From positions 62,001 through 126,000 of the forward strand of contig CALXMK010000001.1 in NCBI GenBank assembly GCA_944389455.1: 64,000 bases of DNA. Reading direction: 5' to 3'. Shown here piece after piece: positions 43,782 through 53,073 of this stretch. A program made the translations under genes and the position numbers. This stretch comes from an uncultured Verrucomicrobiota bacterium (lineage in GTDB: Bacteria > Verrucomicrobiota > Verrucomicrobiia > Limisphaerales > UBA1412). The notes under the pieces were generated by a model. The model saw only the letters and a list, made by a program, of their open reading frames with translations. It was not told the origin of the DNA and made no database searches. How positions within the stretch are numbered: the stretch's first letter is position 1; every line of letters begins with the position of its first letter.

Positions 43782-45635
43782 ATGCAGCAAATTCGAAATA
43801 TTGCAATTATTGCGCATGTCGATCATGGAAAGACAACTTTAGTAGATTGTCTTTTACGTCAATCTGGTACATTCCGTACAAATCAAGCCGTTGAAGAGCG
43901 CGTTATGGATTCAATGGATTTGGAAAGGGAAAAAGGGATTACTATTCGTGCAAAAAATGCTGCTTTTAAATATAAGGGTTGTCATGTCAATATTGTAGAT
44001 ACTCCGGGACATGCCGATTTTGGAGGGGAAGTAGAGCGTATTCTTAATATGATTGATGGGGTTTTGCTCGTAGTAGATGCAGTGGAGGGACCTCAAGCAC
44101 AAACAAGATTTGTATTGCGTAAAGCCTTAGAGGTAGGGGCTAAGCCAATTGTTGTTATTAATAAAATTGATCGCGAATTTGCAAATCCCAGCAAGGTATT
44201 GGATCAGGTCTTTGACTTATTTGTTGCCTTAAACGCCTCAAATGAACAGCTGGATTTTCCAGTAATTTATGCAAGTGCTAAAGATGGTTATGCTGTAGAT
44301 AATTTAGAAGATATCACAAATCCTAAAACAGAGGTTGAAAGAAATATAATTCCTTTGTTTGAGGCGATCATTAAATATGTTCCTTCTCCAAAAATAGAGC
44401 AGGAAGATGATTTTAAACTTTTAGTATCTAATTTAGACTATTCTGATTATCTCGGGCGCATTGCGTTTGGAAAAATATTGAGTGGAAAGGTTTCTGTGGG
44501 AGATACTATATGCTGTATTCATGGAGATGGAAGCAGGGTAAGTTCTCGCATTACTTCTATTTTTAATCATAAGGGATTGGAACGAATCCAACTTGAAAAA
44601 GCTTTTGCTGGAGATATTATAGGCCTTTCTGGCTTCGAGGAAATTTCTATTGGGGAGACTCTTGTTTCAAATGAAGATGCGGATCCATTGCCTTTTAAGC
44701 CCATAGATCCACCTACCATTAAGATGCAATTTGCAGTTAACGATGGCCCTTTAGCAGGCAAAGAAGGGCAATTGGTTACAGCAAGACATATTAGGGAGAG
44801 ATTGGCACGTGAGATCAGAACTAATATTAGCTTAAAAGTTGAAGATGGTGAAACTGCGAGTGTTTTTGATGTCAGTGGGCGAGGAGAAATGCACATTGCG
44901 GTTTTAGTAGAACAGATGAGACGTGAAGGATATGAAGTTCTTGTCTCTCGTCCTGAAGTGATTTTGCGTCGAGGAGAAAATGCTGAACTCCTGGAACCCA
45001 TAGAACGTTTATTTTTGGAAATTCCAAAAGATTCGATGGGAACTGTTCTTGAAAACCTTTCTAATCGGAAAGCTGATATTCAAGACATTAGCCATCATGG
45101 TGATATGATTAGTATAGAAGCATTAATTCCAACACGAGGTCTAATTGGCTTTGAAACAGATTTAGTTAATCAAACTCGAGGAATGGGGGTTATAAGTCAT
45201 CTTTTCCATGGTTACGAAAAATATCGTGGCGATGTGATTACTCGTAAAAATGGGTCATTAGTTAGCATGGAAAGTGGCATAGCTACTTCTTATGCCCTCA
45301 ATATGATCCAAGAGAGAGGCCGGCTGATGGTAGAGCCTGGAGATGAAATTTATGAAGGAATGATTGTAGGAGAGAATGCTAGAGAACAAGATATTCCTGT
45401 TAATCCTTGTAAGACAAAGAAATTAACTAATATGCGTTCTTCAGGAGACGGAAAAGGGATTCAGTTGGAACCACCAATGCGTTTGAGTTTAGAAAGAGCA
45501 TTGGAATATATAGGACAGGATGAATATGTGGAGGCTACACCTAAACATCTTCGACTTCGCAAAAAAATCTTGGATGCAACTCAGCGTAAGCGTGCTTCTT
45601 TATCAGGAGTTCATCTCCATGTGGAGGGAGAATAG
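43782..45635 (+). CDS. typA: Translational GTPase TypA/BipA
   Basis: The 617-residue GTPase binds ribosomes and assists assembly and stress adaptation. G1 is [12 protein letters not shown] (about 11-22), G2 [10 protein letters not shown]3 [12 protein letters not shown]4 NKIDRE and G5 YASAKDG. Domain II and the EF-G-like domains III and V follow, with [24 protein letters not shown]. The C-terminal region specific to TypA has [27 protein letters not shown], distinguishing it from LepA and EF-G. It is followed by a strong terminator. Confidence 0.98.
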   Translation: MQQIRNIAIIAHVDHGKTTLVDCLLRQSGTFRTNQAVEERVMDSMDLEREKGITIRAKNAAFKYKGCHVNIVDTPGHADFGGEVERILNMIDGVLLVVDAVEGPQAQTRFVLRKALEVGAKPIVVINKIDREFANPSKVLDQVFDLFVALNASNEQLDFPVIYASAKDGYAVDNLEDITNPKTEVERNIIPLFEAIIKYVPSPKIEQEDDFKLLVSNLDYSDYLGRIAFGKILSGKVSVGDTICCIHGDGSRVSSRITSIFNHKGLERIQLEKAFAGDIIGLSGFEEISIGETLVSNEDADPLPFKPIDPPTIKMQFAVNDGPLAGKEGQLVTARHIRERLAREIRTNISLKVEDGETASVFDVSGRGEMHIAVLVEQMRREGYEVLVSRPEVILRRGENAELLEPIERLFLEIPKDSMGTVLENLSNRKADIQDISHHGDMISIEALIPTRGLIGFETDLVNQTRGMGVISHLFHGYEKYRGDVITRKNGSLVSMESGIATSYALNMIQERGRLMVEPGDEIYEGMIVGENAREQDIPVNPCKTKKLTNMRSSGDGKGIQLEPPMRLSLERALEYIGQDEYVEATPKHLRLRKKILDATQRKRASLSGVHLHVEGE

Positions 45636-45681
45636 AGTCTAAATTGCCTTTGAAAACTTTTTAGAAGATTTACTATAAGAC

Positions 45682-45720
45682 AAAAACAGCTAGGAAATAA
45701 ATTCCTAGCTGTTTTTGTAT
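45682..45720. terminator. Bidirectional terminator between typA and a convergent gene
   Basis: AAAAACAGCTAGGAA (45682-45696) pairs perfectly with TTCCTAGCTGTTTTT (45702-45716). A/T runs on both sides let it serve both converging genes. Confidence 0.92.
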
Positions 45721-45734
45721 AGAATAAGAGAAAG

Positions 45735-47576
45735 TTAATTCTCTTTTTCCTCTGATTTGGGAGGAATAACAGAAGATGTTTCTTCTGTTGATTGGTTTGA
45801 TTCAGTGTTCGATTCTATGGGTTGTTCCATTTCAGAAGTAGGGATAACAGGCTTTACTTGATCTTTTTCGATAGATGTTACTGGAGCACCTGAGGCATTA
45901 GAATCCATTTCCTCTTCTGAGCTGTTATTCTGAACCTCTGTCTTACCCGTATTTTCTTTCTCTTCTTTTTTCTTATTTTTAGCAGAGTCCTTCTTTTCTT
46001 TAGGTTTAGGAGAAGGAGGGGCTATCTTTTTGGGAGCGGGTTCAATATTACCTTTATAAAATTCGATAACATGACCGCATTGAATAAGCCAATGTAAATC
46101 AGCGTTCAGATTAGCGAGATTAGAAGAAACCTCTTCCGGCAATTCCGGAGCGGAGACAGATGTGGATTGAGGCTCGTCTTTAGCGTCCTTTTTCTCTTCA
46201 GCACCATTTTCAACAGAGGATTCTGTCTCTGTTGATTGGATTACCTCTTTTTCCTTTTTTTCAGTCGGATTTATTATGTTTTCAGGTATTTGAGAAATAG
46301 CATCTTCATATCCTGGAATAAGAGCTTTGTAGATATCTGCACGCTTGCATCCAGGATGAGTGGTGACATACCCCATGATATTTTTCACATTTTCAGAGAC
46401 GGAGGTGTTTTCCATATCCAAATAATGAGGGCGAGAGATACAGACGTGAGTGATTGTTTTATTAACTTTAAAGAATTGCAGTGCGTGAGCGGCAAATTTC
46501 TGACTTAAAGTGGTAACCAATTTTAGAGGGAATCTCTTTTGCTCTTCCAATAGTTTGCGGTATAGAACGGATATCAAGTGATTAGGTTGTTTACGAATGT
46601 CAGCAACGCTCAGCATAATAGATTCCACATTTTGAACGACACTGGCAAGATGAGTTCTCTTGAAATGTTCTTTAACAGAAGTCATATCTTGAAGTATAAG
46701 CGGCTCAGGTACTTGTAGGCACTTATATTGAAAAGATGTACTCATTTCCTTTTTCCACTTTTCGATAATCTCAGGGTCTTTGACAATGCGAATCCTAGAT
46801 TTATAAACATCGAATGGAATGTGTGAGAATTTTTCTGCATGAATTTTGCAGAGTTTAGTTTGATAGTCGTGAAGATTGGGAGGGCCTAAAACTTCACCGC
46901 TCATTCCGCATTGAGCAACAAAAGTATAAGTTCCCTTTGGACCTTCTATAGGAATTTCTTCTGTTTCGTAGAAGTCGGCAAAGTGATTTTTAAGTACATG
47001 CTCCATGGCATCATCTTCAGAAAACCACAGTGTCCGATCTAAACTGCAGAAAAAGAGGGGTTGAACTACTTGATTATTCTTTTTAACAACAGAGAAAGAA
47101 ACTTCCAGGCGCTCAGGACGCTTTAAGATGATATGGGCAATTTCGAACAAAGGATATGCTCTCGCTGTTTGACGGATTTGACGAGCTAATGTTTCTACAA
47201 CAATAGATTCGGGAACTAATTGGAGATTAACTTCCGGCAGTGGCAAAAGGGGTTTTCTTGGATGATCTCCTCTGTGTATATATTTTCCACTCCGTTCGGA
47301 ACGTGAACTTTTCTCCACTCCTGTGCGAGGTAGAGAACCATCCTCTGTACGAGGTCGCTTAGGTCTATCTTTGCGTGTGTTGCGATCTGTTTTTCCCCAG
47401 GGGGCTCTTTCCCCACGAGGTGTATTTTTTCTTCTACCACCATCTTTTCCGTTGAATTTATCGTTTTCCGGATAGCCTGTATAATCGGCATATTTATTTA
47501 TATCAGAGGATTTTTGAGCCCAAGCTGGTAAAAAAAGCTGGTCAAGATCCAATCCTGAATCATCCAAGTTACTCAT
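45735..47576 (-). CDS. Large highly charged protein of unknown function, possible nucleic-acid binder
   Basis: I do not recognise the family. The 613 residues contain a basic, Arg/Gly/Lys-rich disordered segment at about 35-110 (GGRRKNTPRGERAPWGKTDR and similar). A folded globular region follows at about 120-410, with LARQIRQTARAYPLFEIAHI and an HIPFDVYKSRIRIV stretch. A winged-helix-like piece (YVTTHPGCKRADIYKALIPG, about 412-431) is broken by an acidic linker of about 60 residues before a matching wing-like LNADLHWLIQCGHVIEFYKG. A long Lys/Glu/Ser-rich tail ends the protein. RNA or DNA binding is inferred from charge and the winged-helix pattern only. It is a single gene, convergent with typA. 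Confidence 0.72.
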   Translation of the reverse strand: MSNLDDSGLDLDQLFLPAWAQKSSDINKYADYTGYPENDKFNGKDGGRRKNTPRGERAPWGKTDRNTRKDRPKRPRTEDGSLPRTGVEKSSRSERSGKYIHRGDHPRKPLLPLPEVNLQLVPESIVVETLARQIRQTARAYPLFEIAHIILKRPERLEVSFSVVKKNNQVVQPLFFCSLDRTLWFSEDDAMEHVLKNHFADFYETEEIPIEGPKGTYTFVAQCGMSGEVLGPPNLHDYQTKLCKIHAEKFSHIPFDVYKSRIRIVKDPEIIEKWKKEMSTSFQYKCLQVPEPLILQDMTSVKEHFKRTHLASVVQNVESIMLSVADIRKQPNHLISVLYRKLLEEQKRFPLKLVTTLSQKFAAHALQFFKVNKTITHVCISRPHYLDMENTSVSENVKNIMGYVTTHPGCKRADIYKALIPGYEDAISQIPENIINPTEKKEKEVIQSTETESSVENGAEEKKDAKDEPQSTSVSAPELPEEVSSNLANLNADLHWLIQCGHVIEFYKGNIEPAPKKIAPPSPKPKEKKDSAKNKKKEEKENTGKTEVQNNSSEEEMDSNASGAPVTSIEKDQVKPVIPTSEMEQPIESNTESNQSTEETSSVIPPKSEEKEN

Positions 47577-48005
47577 AGTTTTTGCGACTCCCGTCGTGAT
47601 TTTGTTAATTCAGAGACAATAAAATCTCTCGTTGTTTTCTTTGTTTATGGCGTGAATAAACAGCTTTTGTTTTACCGTTTGCAACCACGCCTTGTTCTAA
47701 GTATGCCTTGTTATCTTTTTATATTCAACAGCAAATTGTAAAAAATCTCTGGAATATCCGCCGAATTGCAGCAGATTAACGCAGCAGGATTTGATAATTA
47801 AAGAGTTAGAAGAAAATTGCAGAAGTTGAGCAGAGAGTTGAAAACCGTCCTAAAGCAGATTAAAGCAAAAGAACGGTTTCCTAATCATTACCCGATGAAA
47901 ATGCTGGTTTAACAGTTCCCGTTTCATTTTGCAGCGTTCTGCAAAGCTTTACTTATCAATAGGTAACTCGTTGATTTATAGTTTTGCAACTAAAAAGAAA
48001 CGAGT
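47577..48005. other. Left flank of the Bacteroidales-type element scar
   Basis: No intact gene. It contains the direct repeat at 47885-47895 and sequence of a composition unlike the host (for example around 47760-47880), which I take as the element's leading non-coding DNA upstream of the dead integrase. Confidence 0.4.
47885..47895 (+). repeat. Left copy of an 11-bp direct repeat flanking the element scar
   Basis: TCATTACCCGA occurs here and again at 50733-50743, bracketing the dead integrase, dead mobilization gene and AlkZ-like gene. It could be an attachment-site core or coincidence; 11 bp is short. Confidence 0.35.
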
Positions 48006-49007
48006 ATGGCAAGAAGCACATTCAAGGTGCTGTTCTACGTGAACGGCAGCAAGGAGAAAAACGGAATTGTCCCCATCATGTGACGTGTTACAATCAACGA
48101 AACGGTGGCACAGTTCAATTGCAAACGGACTACCCCGAAAGAACTTTAGGATGCCAAAGGAAATAAGGCAAAGGGTAAGAGCATGGAAGCGAGGGAAAAC
48201 AATCTTGCACTTGACAACATCAAGGCTCAAATCATCAAGCATTACCAGCGTATATCCGACCGTGAAGCGTATGTGACGGCTGAAATGGTATGCAATGTCT
48301 ATCAGGGATTGGGCGGTGAGTATGAAACGTTGCTCAGCGCTTTCGACAAGGAAAACGAGGTGTTCAAGAGACGTGTCAGAAAAGACAGGCTCAGGGTTAC
48401 CTATATAGCAAAGGTACGGGCAAGTAACCATGTGGCGGCATTCATCAGGTCACATTACAAACGGAACAACATCTCCATGCCTGAACTTACGCCCGACTTC
48501 ATCAAGGAGTTCGCCGTATTCTTTTCCAACGAAGCTGGATTGCACAACGGTTCGATATGGGAAAACTGCATGTGGCTAAAAGGTGTGGTGATGCGGGCGC
48601 ATTTCAACGGACATATACCGAGGAATCCATTTGCCCAGTTCCATATAAGCCCGAACACGAAAGAACGTGAATATCTGACGGAGAATGAGCTGAAAACATT
48701 GATTAAATTTCAGTTCAGAGCCCCCAAGAATTCCTATCTCCGTGATGTTTTTGTTTTCACCAGTTTTACCGCCCTATCATTCGTGGAGATAAAGGAATTA
48801 AGCAACGATTAGATTGTGGAAGTGAACGGTGAGAAATGGATTATTTCCAAACGGCACAAAACAGATGTGCCTTTTCAGGTAAAACTGCTGGATATTCCCT
48901 TGCAGATAATCGAACATTATAAGGCTTCTCAGGAAAACAATCTTGTATTTCTCAATCTCAACTATTGTTCAATATTCAAGCGTATGGGAAAGATGATAAA
49001 GAATTGA
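48006..49007 (+). pseudogene. Dead tyrosine recombinase (integrase) of Bacteroidales mobile-element type
   Basis: One frame carries the full arm-binding and core-binding region of the Bacteroidales phage/transposon integrase family: MARSTFKVLFYVNGSKEKNG, then AKVRASNHVAAFIRSHYKRN, MWLKGVVMRAHFNGHIPRNP, KEREYLTENELKTL and FVFTSFTALSFVEIKEL. It has in-frame stops at 48081 (TGA), 48147 (TAG, where Trp is expected after PKEL) and 48810 (TAG). Sequence continues as VNGEKWIISKRHKTDVPFQV to 49007 and then ends. The catalytic HxxR...H...Y half is missing, so it cannot recombine. Higher G+C and different codon use set it apart from neighbours. Confidence 0.9.
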
Positions 49008-49470
49008 AAACCGACAGAGAGGATTTACAACAACGTATATCTGCACTTGAAAATCAGAACAAAGAATTGATACAACATATCAAAACAATGGAACGGGAAC
49101 ATAAGAATGAACATATCAAGTTTAATGAATATGTGGATAAAATACAACGATACTTCCTTTATGTAGAAAAGCTGTTACCGTTAATTGACTTCTGCCGAAA
49201 CACCTTGAAATTCTCTGAAAGAGTAATTCAGGAATTGTGCAAGTTGAAGGAGATAAGGATAAAAGGTGATTTTTATTCTACAGACTCAACCGCAAATTCC
49301 TTGACGAGAGTACTACATCCTCATTTGAAGAGGATAAAAACAGAAAAGGACATTACCGCATATGCGTGAATGATATTCCGCTTGCACAATGGTTTAGACA
49401 GAAAGCAAATGAATGGAGAAACGGTTTGGTGATTACATCTACAAAGCATGATAAAGGACTGAAAATATAG
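48980..49470 (+). pseudogene. C-terminal fragment of a mobilization (MobB/Pre-like) protein, frameshifted
   Basis: The frame from about 48980 encodes a coiled coil (DREDLQQRISALENQNKELI) and the segment YFLYVEKLLPLIDFCRNTLK followed by ELCKLKEIRIKGDFYS. I associate this with the C-terminus of Bacteroidales mobilization/plasmid recombination proteins. Near 49265-49280 the reading frame shifts. In the new frame YRLNRKFLDEST continues to the expected closing segment DIPLAQWFRQKANEW and a TAG at 49468-49470. The relaxase domain is gone. It is joined directly to the truncated integrase, implying a large internal deletion of a mobilizable element. Confidence 0.7.
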
Positions 49471-49567
49471 AATGGCTTAAAAATCACATTAAATGCAAAG
49501 AAAATCATTTGGTAATAATGTGTTATCATCAAAAACAAGTATCTTTGTTTTCTACAAAAAGCAATAT

Positions 49568-50575
49568 ATGAACATATCAAATATAAGATTATTAAATCAG
49601 CAGCTAGTGAATCCGCAAATGTCAGACGTTCATGAATTGGTTGCATGGATGGGGATGTTGCAAGCCCAAGAGTACACAATGATGCGTTGGGCGGTCGGCA
49701 TTCGTCTAAAGAAACCCTCAATGTCATTATTCCGTAAAGCCTATGATTCAGGTCAAGTTGTTAGAGCACACTTGTTTAGGTGTACATGGCAGTTGGTGGC
49801 AGCTGAAGATTTACGCTGGATGTTAAAATTGTGTTCCCAAAAAAACAAGAAGACCATTAGATATTACGGACATGGCATTTCTGAAAAAGACTTTGAATAC
49901 GCTTGTGACCTTATCTGCCAAGCACTTTCCGCGCATCAATCCATGACCAAAAAAGCCATTATTGATCGTTTGGGGGAACTTGGACTTTCCGGCGATACCT
50001 ATACAATGACTAAATATCTTCAAATGGCTGAAGTAGAAGGGCTAATATGCAGCGGATATCTTGATGACAATCAAAACACATACGCTTTGGTTGAGGGACG
50101 GATACCATTAGCAAATGAACTCTCACGTGAAGAATCGATAATTCTGCTTGCAAGAAAGTATTTCCGCAGCCATTCACCAGCCACATTGAAAGACTTTGCA
50201 TGGTGGACAAACCTCAGTACAGGTGAATGTAAAAATGCAATAAATTCCATTGCCAACGAATTGACGGCAGAATGCTATAATGATGATATATATTATATAC
50301 ATCAAGATTGTAGGACAAAAGGTTGTTGTAAGAAAATCCTATTGTTACCTTCTTATGACGAATATCTGATAGGTTATAAGAGCCGACATCATGCGATTGC
50401 TGAACGGTTTTGCCAACAAGCTTACAACAAGAATGTTTTTTATCCTGTTATTGTACAGAATGGTGATGTTATAGGAAATTGGCATCCTTACAAAAAGGCT
50501 AACTTCTTTGAAGATGGATATAAGGTAGATCTTACAAGATTACTTTTGGATTTCCATAAATTCATGGACTGTTGA
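49568..50575 (+). CDS. AlkZ-like winged-helix DNA-binding protein (HTH_42 family)
   Basis: This 335-residue protein (ATG at 49568; the frame extends to 49493 but no family resemblance is seen there) looks intact. It belongs to the winged-helix family of AlkZ/YcaQ interstrand-crosslink DNA glycosylases. It has RLLNQQLV at the start, MGMLQAQEYTMMRWAVGIR near 30-48 (a QxQ motif, the family's catalytic loop), VVRAHLFRCTWQLVAAEDLRW, then SPATLKDFAWWTNLS and LLPSYDEYLIGYKSRH. AlkZ enzymes unhook DNA crosslinks; other family members are uncharacterised. It lies just after the dead mobilization gene, so it is probably cargo of the decayed element. Confidence 0.8.
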   Translation: MNISNIRLLNQQLVNPQMSDVHELVAWMGMLQAQEYTMMRWAVGIRLKKPSMSLFRKAYDSGQVVRAHLFRCTWQLVAAEDLRWMLKLCSQKNKKTIRYYGHGISEKDFEYACDLICQALSAHQSMTKKAIIDRLGELGLSGDTYTMTKYLQMAEVEGLICSGYLDDNQNTYALVEGRIPLANELSREESIILLARKYFRSHSPATLKDFAWWTNLSTGECKNAINSIANELTAECYNDDIYYIHQDCRTKGCCKKILLLPSYDEYLIGYKSRHHAIAERFCQQAYNKNVFYPVIVQNGDVIGNWHPYKKANFFEDGYKVDLTRLLLDFHKFMDC

Positions 50576-50936
50576 GATTGATAATTTTGTCCAAGAGTTG
50601 GTGCTGACAAGAAAGTCTATATTTTTCTTGTCAGCATCATTTGAATATCATAAAAGCATTACTTTTGCATCCGTAAGAGTTATCCGAACAAGCAAAGCGA
50701 TGTAGCCCACGGCAATTAGAATGGTTGATAACTCATTACCCGAAAATGATGTAATTCTCCTAACTCTCTTAATTTCAAAGAGGTATATTCCTTATACAGA
50801 TTTACACAAAATATGTGTAAAGGATTTTTAAGAACTATTGGGCTAATAATAAAAAAGATTGATGTTAGATTTTAAAGATGTAGAATAGAGAAACCGAAAG
50901 GTGGGTGATGATTGTCATCCACAGAAAGGGAAGTCT
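50576..50936. other. Right flank of the element scar
   Basis: No gene. It holds the second direct repeat (50733-50743) and an inverted repeat TTTACACA (50801-50808) with TGTGTAAA (50814-50821) and no T-run, which could be an operator. Host-like composition resumes near 50840. Confidence 0.4.
50733..50743 (+). repeat. Right copy of the 11-bp direct repeat flanking the element scar
   Basis: Second copy of TCATTACCCGA (first at 47885-47895). If these are att-site cores, the element spans about 2.85 kb between them. Confidence 0.35.
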
Positions 50937-51188
50937 ATGTCTATGTCATCAAAAACATCGAATGGAGGTACCGAGGATGGACTTCGCATTCAGGAGTCTG
51001 AGATATATAAAGAGTTCCTTGCAGAGCGTGAGGAGGTAATGCGCCATAAATGGTTTGAATCTGAGAAAAACGGTTATGATATTGGATTTGAACGCGCTCT
51101 GACTGATTGGCGAGTCAAGCATCGTTCTAAGTGGCTTGCGGATAGGAGAAGAAAAAGACAGAAAGCTAGTCACAATGTGGAGTTATAG
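50937..51188 (+). CDS. Small conserved-looking protein with a charged C-terminus
   Basis: The ATG at 50937 is preceded by AAAGGGAAG, one of the few Shine-Dalgarno-like sites in the window, so it is chosen over a frame open to 50901. The 83 residues contain EIYKEFLAEREEVMRHKWF, ESEKNGYDIGFERALTDW and a terminal Arg/Lys-rich segment. The 'R-HKW-ESEK-G-DIGFE-A--DW--KHR' pattern is one I have seen conserved in short bacterial proteins, but I cannot name its function. It lies 37 bases before pyrB. Confidence 0.6.
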   Translation: MSMSSKTSNGGTEDGLRIQESEIYKEFLAEREEVMRHKWFESEKNGYDIGFERALTDWRVKHRSKWLADRRRKRQKASHNVEL

Positions 51189-51225
51189 CTCTGTAAATTG
51201 AAGTATCCCTTTTCTTAGAAAGAAA

Positions 51226-52200
51226 ATGAATTGGACTCGTAAAGATCTTTTAGATATAGAAAGTCTTTCTTCAGACGAAATAAAAACTTTTTTAAATTGT
51301 ACAAGAAAGTTTAAACAAGTTTGCTTGTCGCCAAGAAAGCATGTTCCTTTTTTACAGGGTTATACGATTGTTAATTTTTTTGTTGAACCATCAACTCGAA
51401 CAAGAACGAGCTTCGAATTAGCAGGAAAACATTTAGGGGCAACTGTTGTTAATTTAACGGCGAATATGTCTTCTTTGCAAAAAGGGGAAACTCTGAAAGA
51501 CACAGCTAAAAATTTAGAGGCACTCCAGGCTGATGTTTTAATTGTTCGTCATAGTGCTTCTGGAGTGCCATTATTTATATCAGAAAGAGTGAGATCTTCT
51601 GTTATCAATGCGGGAGATGGAGCTCATGCTCATCCTACACAAGCGTTTTTAGATGCTTTTACTATTTTAGAGAAAAGAGGCTCTTTTGATGGAGTTAAGG
51701 TAACTATTTTGGGAGATATTCTTTTTAGTCGAGTGGCTCGTTCTGATATTTGGCTTTTGACTAAAATGGGAGCTCATGTGACCCTTTGCGGTCCTTCTAC
51801 GCTGGTGCCGAAAAATTTTGAGAAGATGGGCTGTAGAGTAGTATACAATGTAGAAGAGGCTTTAGAAGATGCTGATTTTATTAATTTACTTCGTATTCAG
51901 CACGAACGTCAGAAGAAATCAGCATTTCCAAGTTTAAGAGAATATACTGCTCTTTTTGGTTTGACAAAAGAAAGAGTCGAACTAATGAAGTCTGATGCCA
52001 TTATTATGCATCCAGGTCCAATTAATCGAGGGGTAGAAATTGATAGCGAAATTGCGGATGGAGAACGTTCTGTTGTTTTACAGGAAGTAACAAATGGATT
52101 AGCAGTTCGTATGGCTGCCCTTTATTTAACAACAGGAAATAACCCCGATGAATTAGATGCTAGGTTAGCAGAGTATTTGCCTCAGATTGTTTCCAAATAA
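51226..52200 (+). CDS. pyrB: Aspartate carbamoyltransferase catalytic chain
   Basis: The enzyme condenses carbamoyl phosphate and aspartate in pyrimidine synthesis. The 324-residue protein has the carbamoyl-phosphate loop FVEPSTRTRTSFELAGKHLGA (about 50-70) and LQADVLIVRHSASG. It continues with AGDGAHAHPTQAFLDAFTI, ILGDILFSRVARSD and the aspartate-binding LLRIQHERQ and MHPGPINRGVEID. No pyrC or pyrI gene follows; the unit here is the small upstream gene plus pyrB. Confidence 0.97.
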   Translation: MNWTRKDLLDIESLSSDEIKTFLNCTRKFKQVCLSPRKHVPFLQGYTIVNFFVEPSTRTRTSFELAGKHLGATVVNLTANMSSLQKGETLKDTAKNLEALQADVLIVRHSASGVPLFISERVRSSVINAGDGAHAHPTQAFLDAFTILEKRGSFDGVKVTILGDILFSRVARSDIWLLTKMGAHVTLCGPSTLVPKNFEKMGCRVVYNVEEALEDADFINLLRIQHERQKKSAFPSLREYTALFGLTKERVELMKSDAIIMHPGPINRGVEIDSEIADGERSVVLQEVTNGLAVRMAALYLTTGNNPDELDARLAEYLPQIVSK

Positions 52201-52268
52201 ATTCTTGTTTAGAAATGTTGTCATTTGACTAGATTGAGAATGGGTATTATTTCAAGAGTAGGGTATTC

Positions 52269-52298
52269 TTGCACAGAAATTAATGGTATTTTTATAAT
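52269..52298 (+). promoter_or_regulatory. Promoter of the M50 protease gene
   Basis: TTGCAC (52269-52274), 18-bp spacer, consensus TATAAT (52293-52298). The predicted leader is about 46 bases with no Shine-Dalgarno sequence. Confidence 0.55.
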
Positions 52299-52351
52299 CA
52301 ACACGTATTTATTTTGATTTTTAGTTTGGATTTAGACACAATATCCGCTTT

Positions 52352-53026
52352 ATGGAGCTAGGATCTTTAGCTGGAGGGTTAATTTCATATCTTTGTTTTC
52401 TGATTGCGTTAAGTTTCCATGAGTATGCTCATGGATGGATGGCTTATAAGTGTGGCGATGATACCGCTAAGGTAATGGGAAGACTTACATTAAATCCTGC
52501 AGTGCATATTGATATGTTAGGAACGGTGATTATCCCGTTAGTAATGCTTTTTTTGCCTCTTTTAACGTCAGGTGTAAGTGGTTTTATAGTGGGATGGGCT
52601 AAGCCGGTACCGGTAAATCCATTTAATTTTAGAAATAGGCAAAGGGATGATAATTTGGTGTCGGTTGCAGGTCCTCTTTCTAATCTAATTTTAGCTTTTG
52701 CGATTCTGTGTGTTATTAAATTACTTTCTATTTTCTATGGAGTTGGAGAAGGTGGGAACTTTTCAGTGGGTTTTCAGGATTTTCTATTAAATCTTGTTTA
52801 TATCAATATTGTTTTAGCGTGGTTCAATATGATACCAGTTCCTCCTTTGGATGGTTCACATTTAATGAAGAATTTGGTCGGAATGAGTTATGAAACCTAT
52901 CTAAGATTTAGTCAATATGGAATTATTATTCTGATTATTCTTTTGAATTTTACTCCTTTGCAACAACTGCTTAATAAGATAATTATTTATACTTATTGGG
53001 TTATGTGCTTGATTTTGGGATTATAG
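52352..53026 (+). CDS. Site-2 protease-family membrane metalloprotease (M50)
   Basis: The 224-residue integral membrane protein has the zinc motif HEYAH (His23, Glu24, His27) in the first transmembrane segment. The second zinc-ligand motif is MIPVPPLDGSHLMKNL near 160-175 (Asp ligand). Several further membrane segments are present. It lacks PDZ domains, as in the short bacterial clade. Site-2 proteases cleave transmembrane substrates, often anti-sigma factors, but no substrate gene is evident here. The nearby STAS gene is too far to link. Confidence 0.9.
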   Translation: MELGSLAGGLISYLCFLIALSFHEYAHGWMAYKCGDDTAKVMGRLTLNPAVHIDMLGTVIIPLVMLFLPLLTSGVSGFIVGWAKPVPVNPFNFRNRQRDDNLVSVAGPLSNLILAFAILCVIKLLSIFYGVGEGGNFSVGFQDFLLNLVYINIVLAWFNMIPVPPLDGSHLMKNLVGMSYETYLRFSQYGIIILIILLNFTPLQQLLNKIIIYTYWVMCLILGL

Positions 53027-53073
53027 GTGGAATGGGGGGGATCAATTGATTTTAAATGGAGTGATTTTCCCTT

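Noticed and set aside
50801..50821. Inverted repeat TTTACACA/TGTGTAAA as a terminator
   Set aside because: The stem is followed by AGGATTTTTAAG rather than a T-run, and its position fits an operator as well as a terminator; left only as a note in the flank entry.
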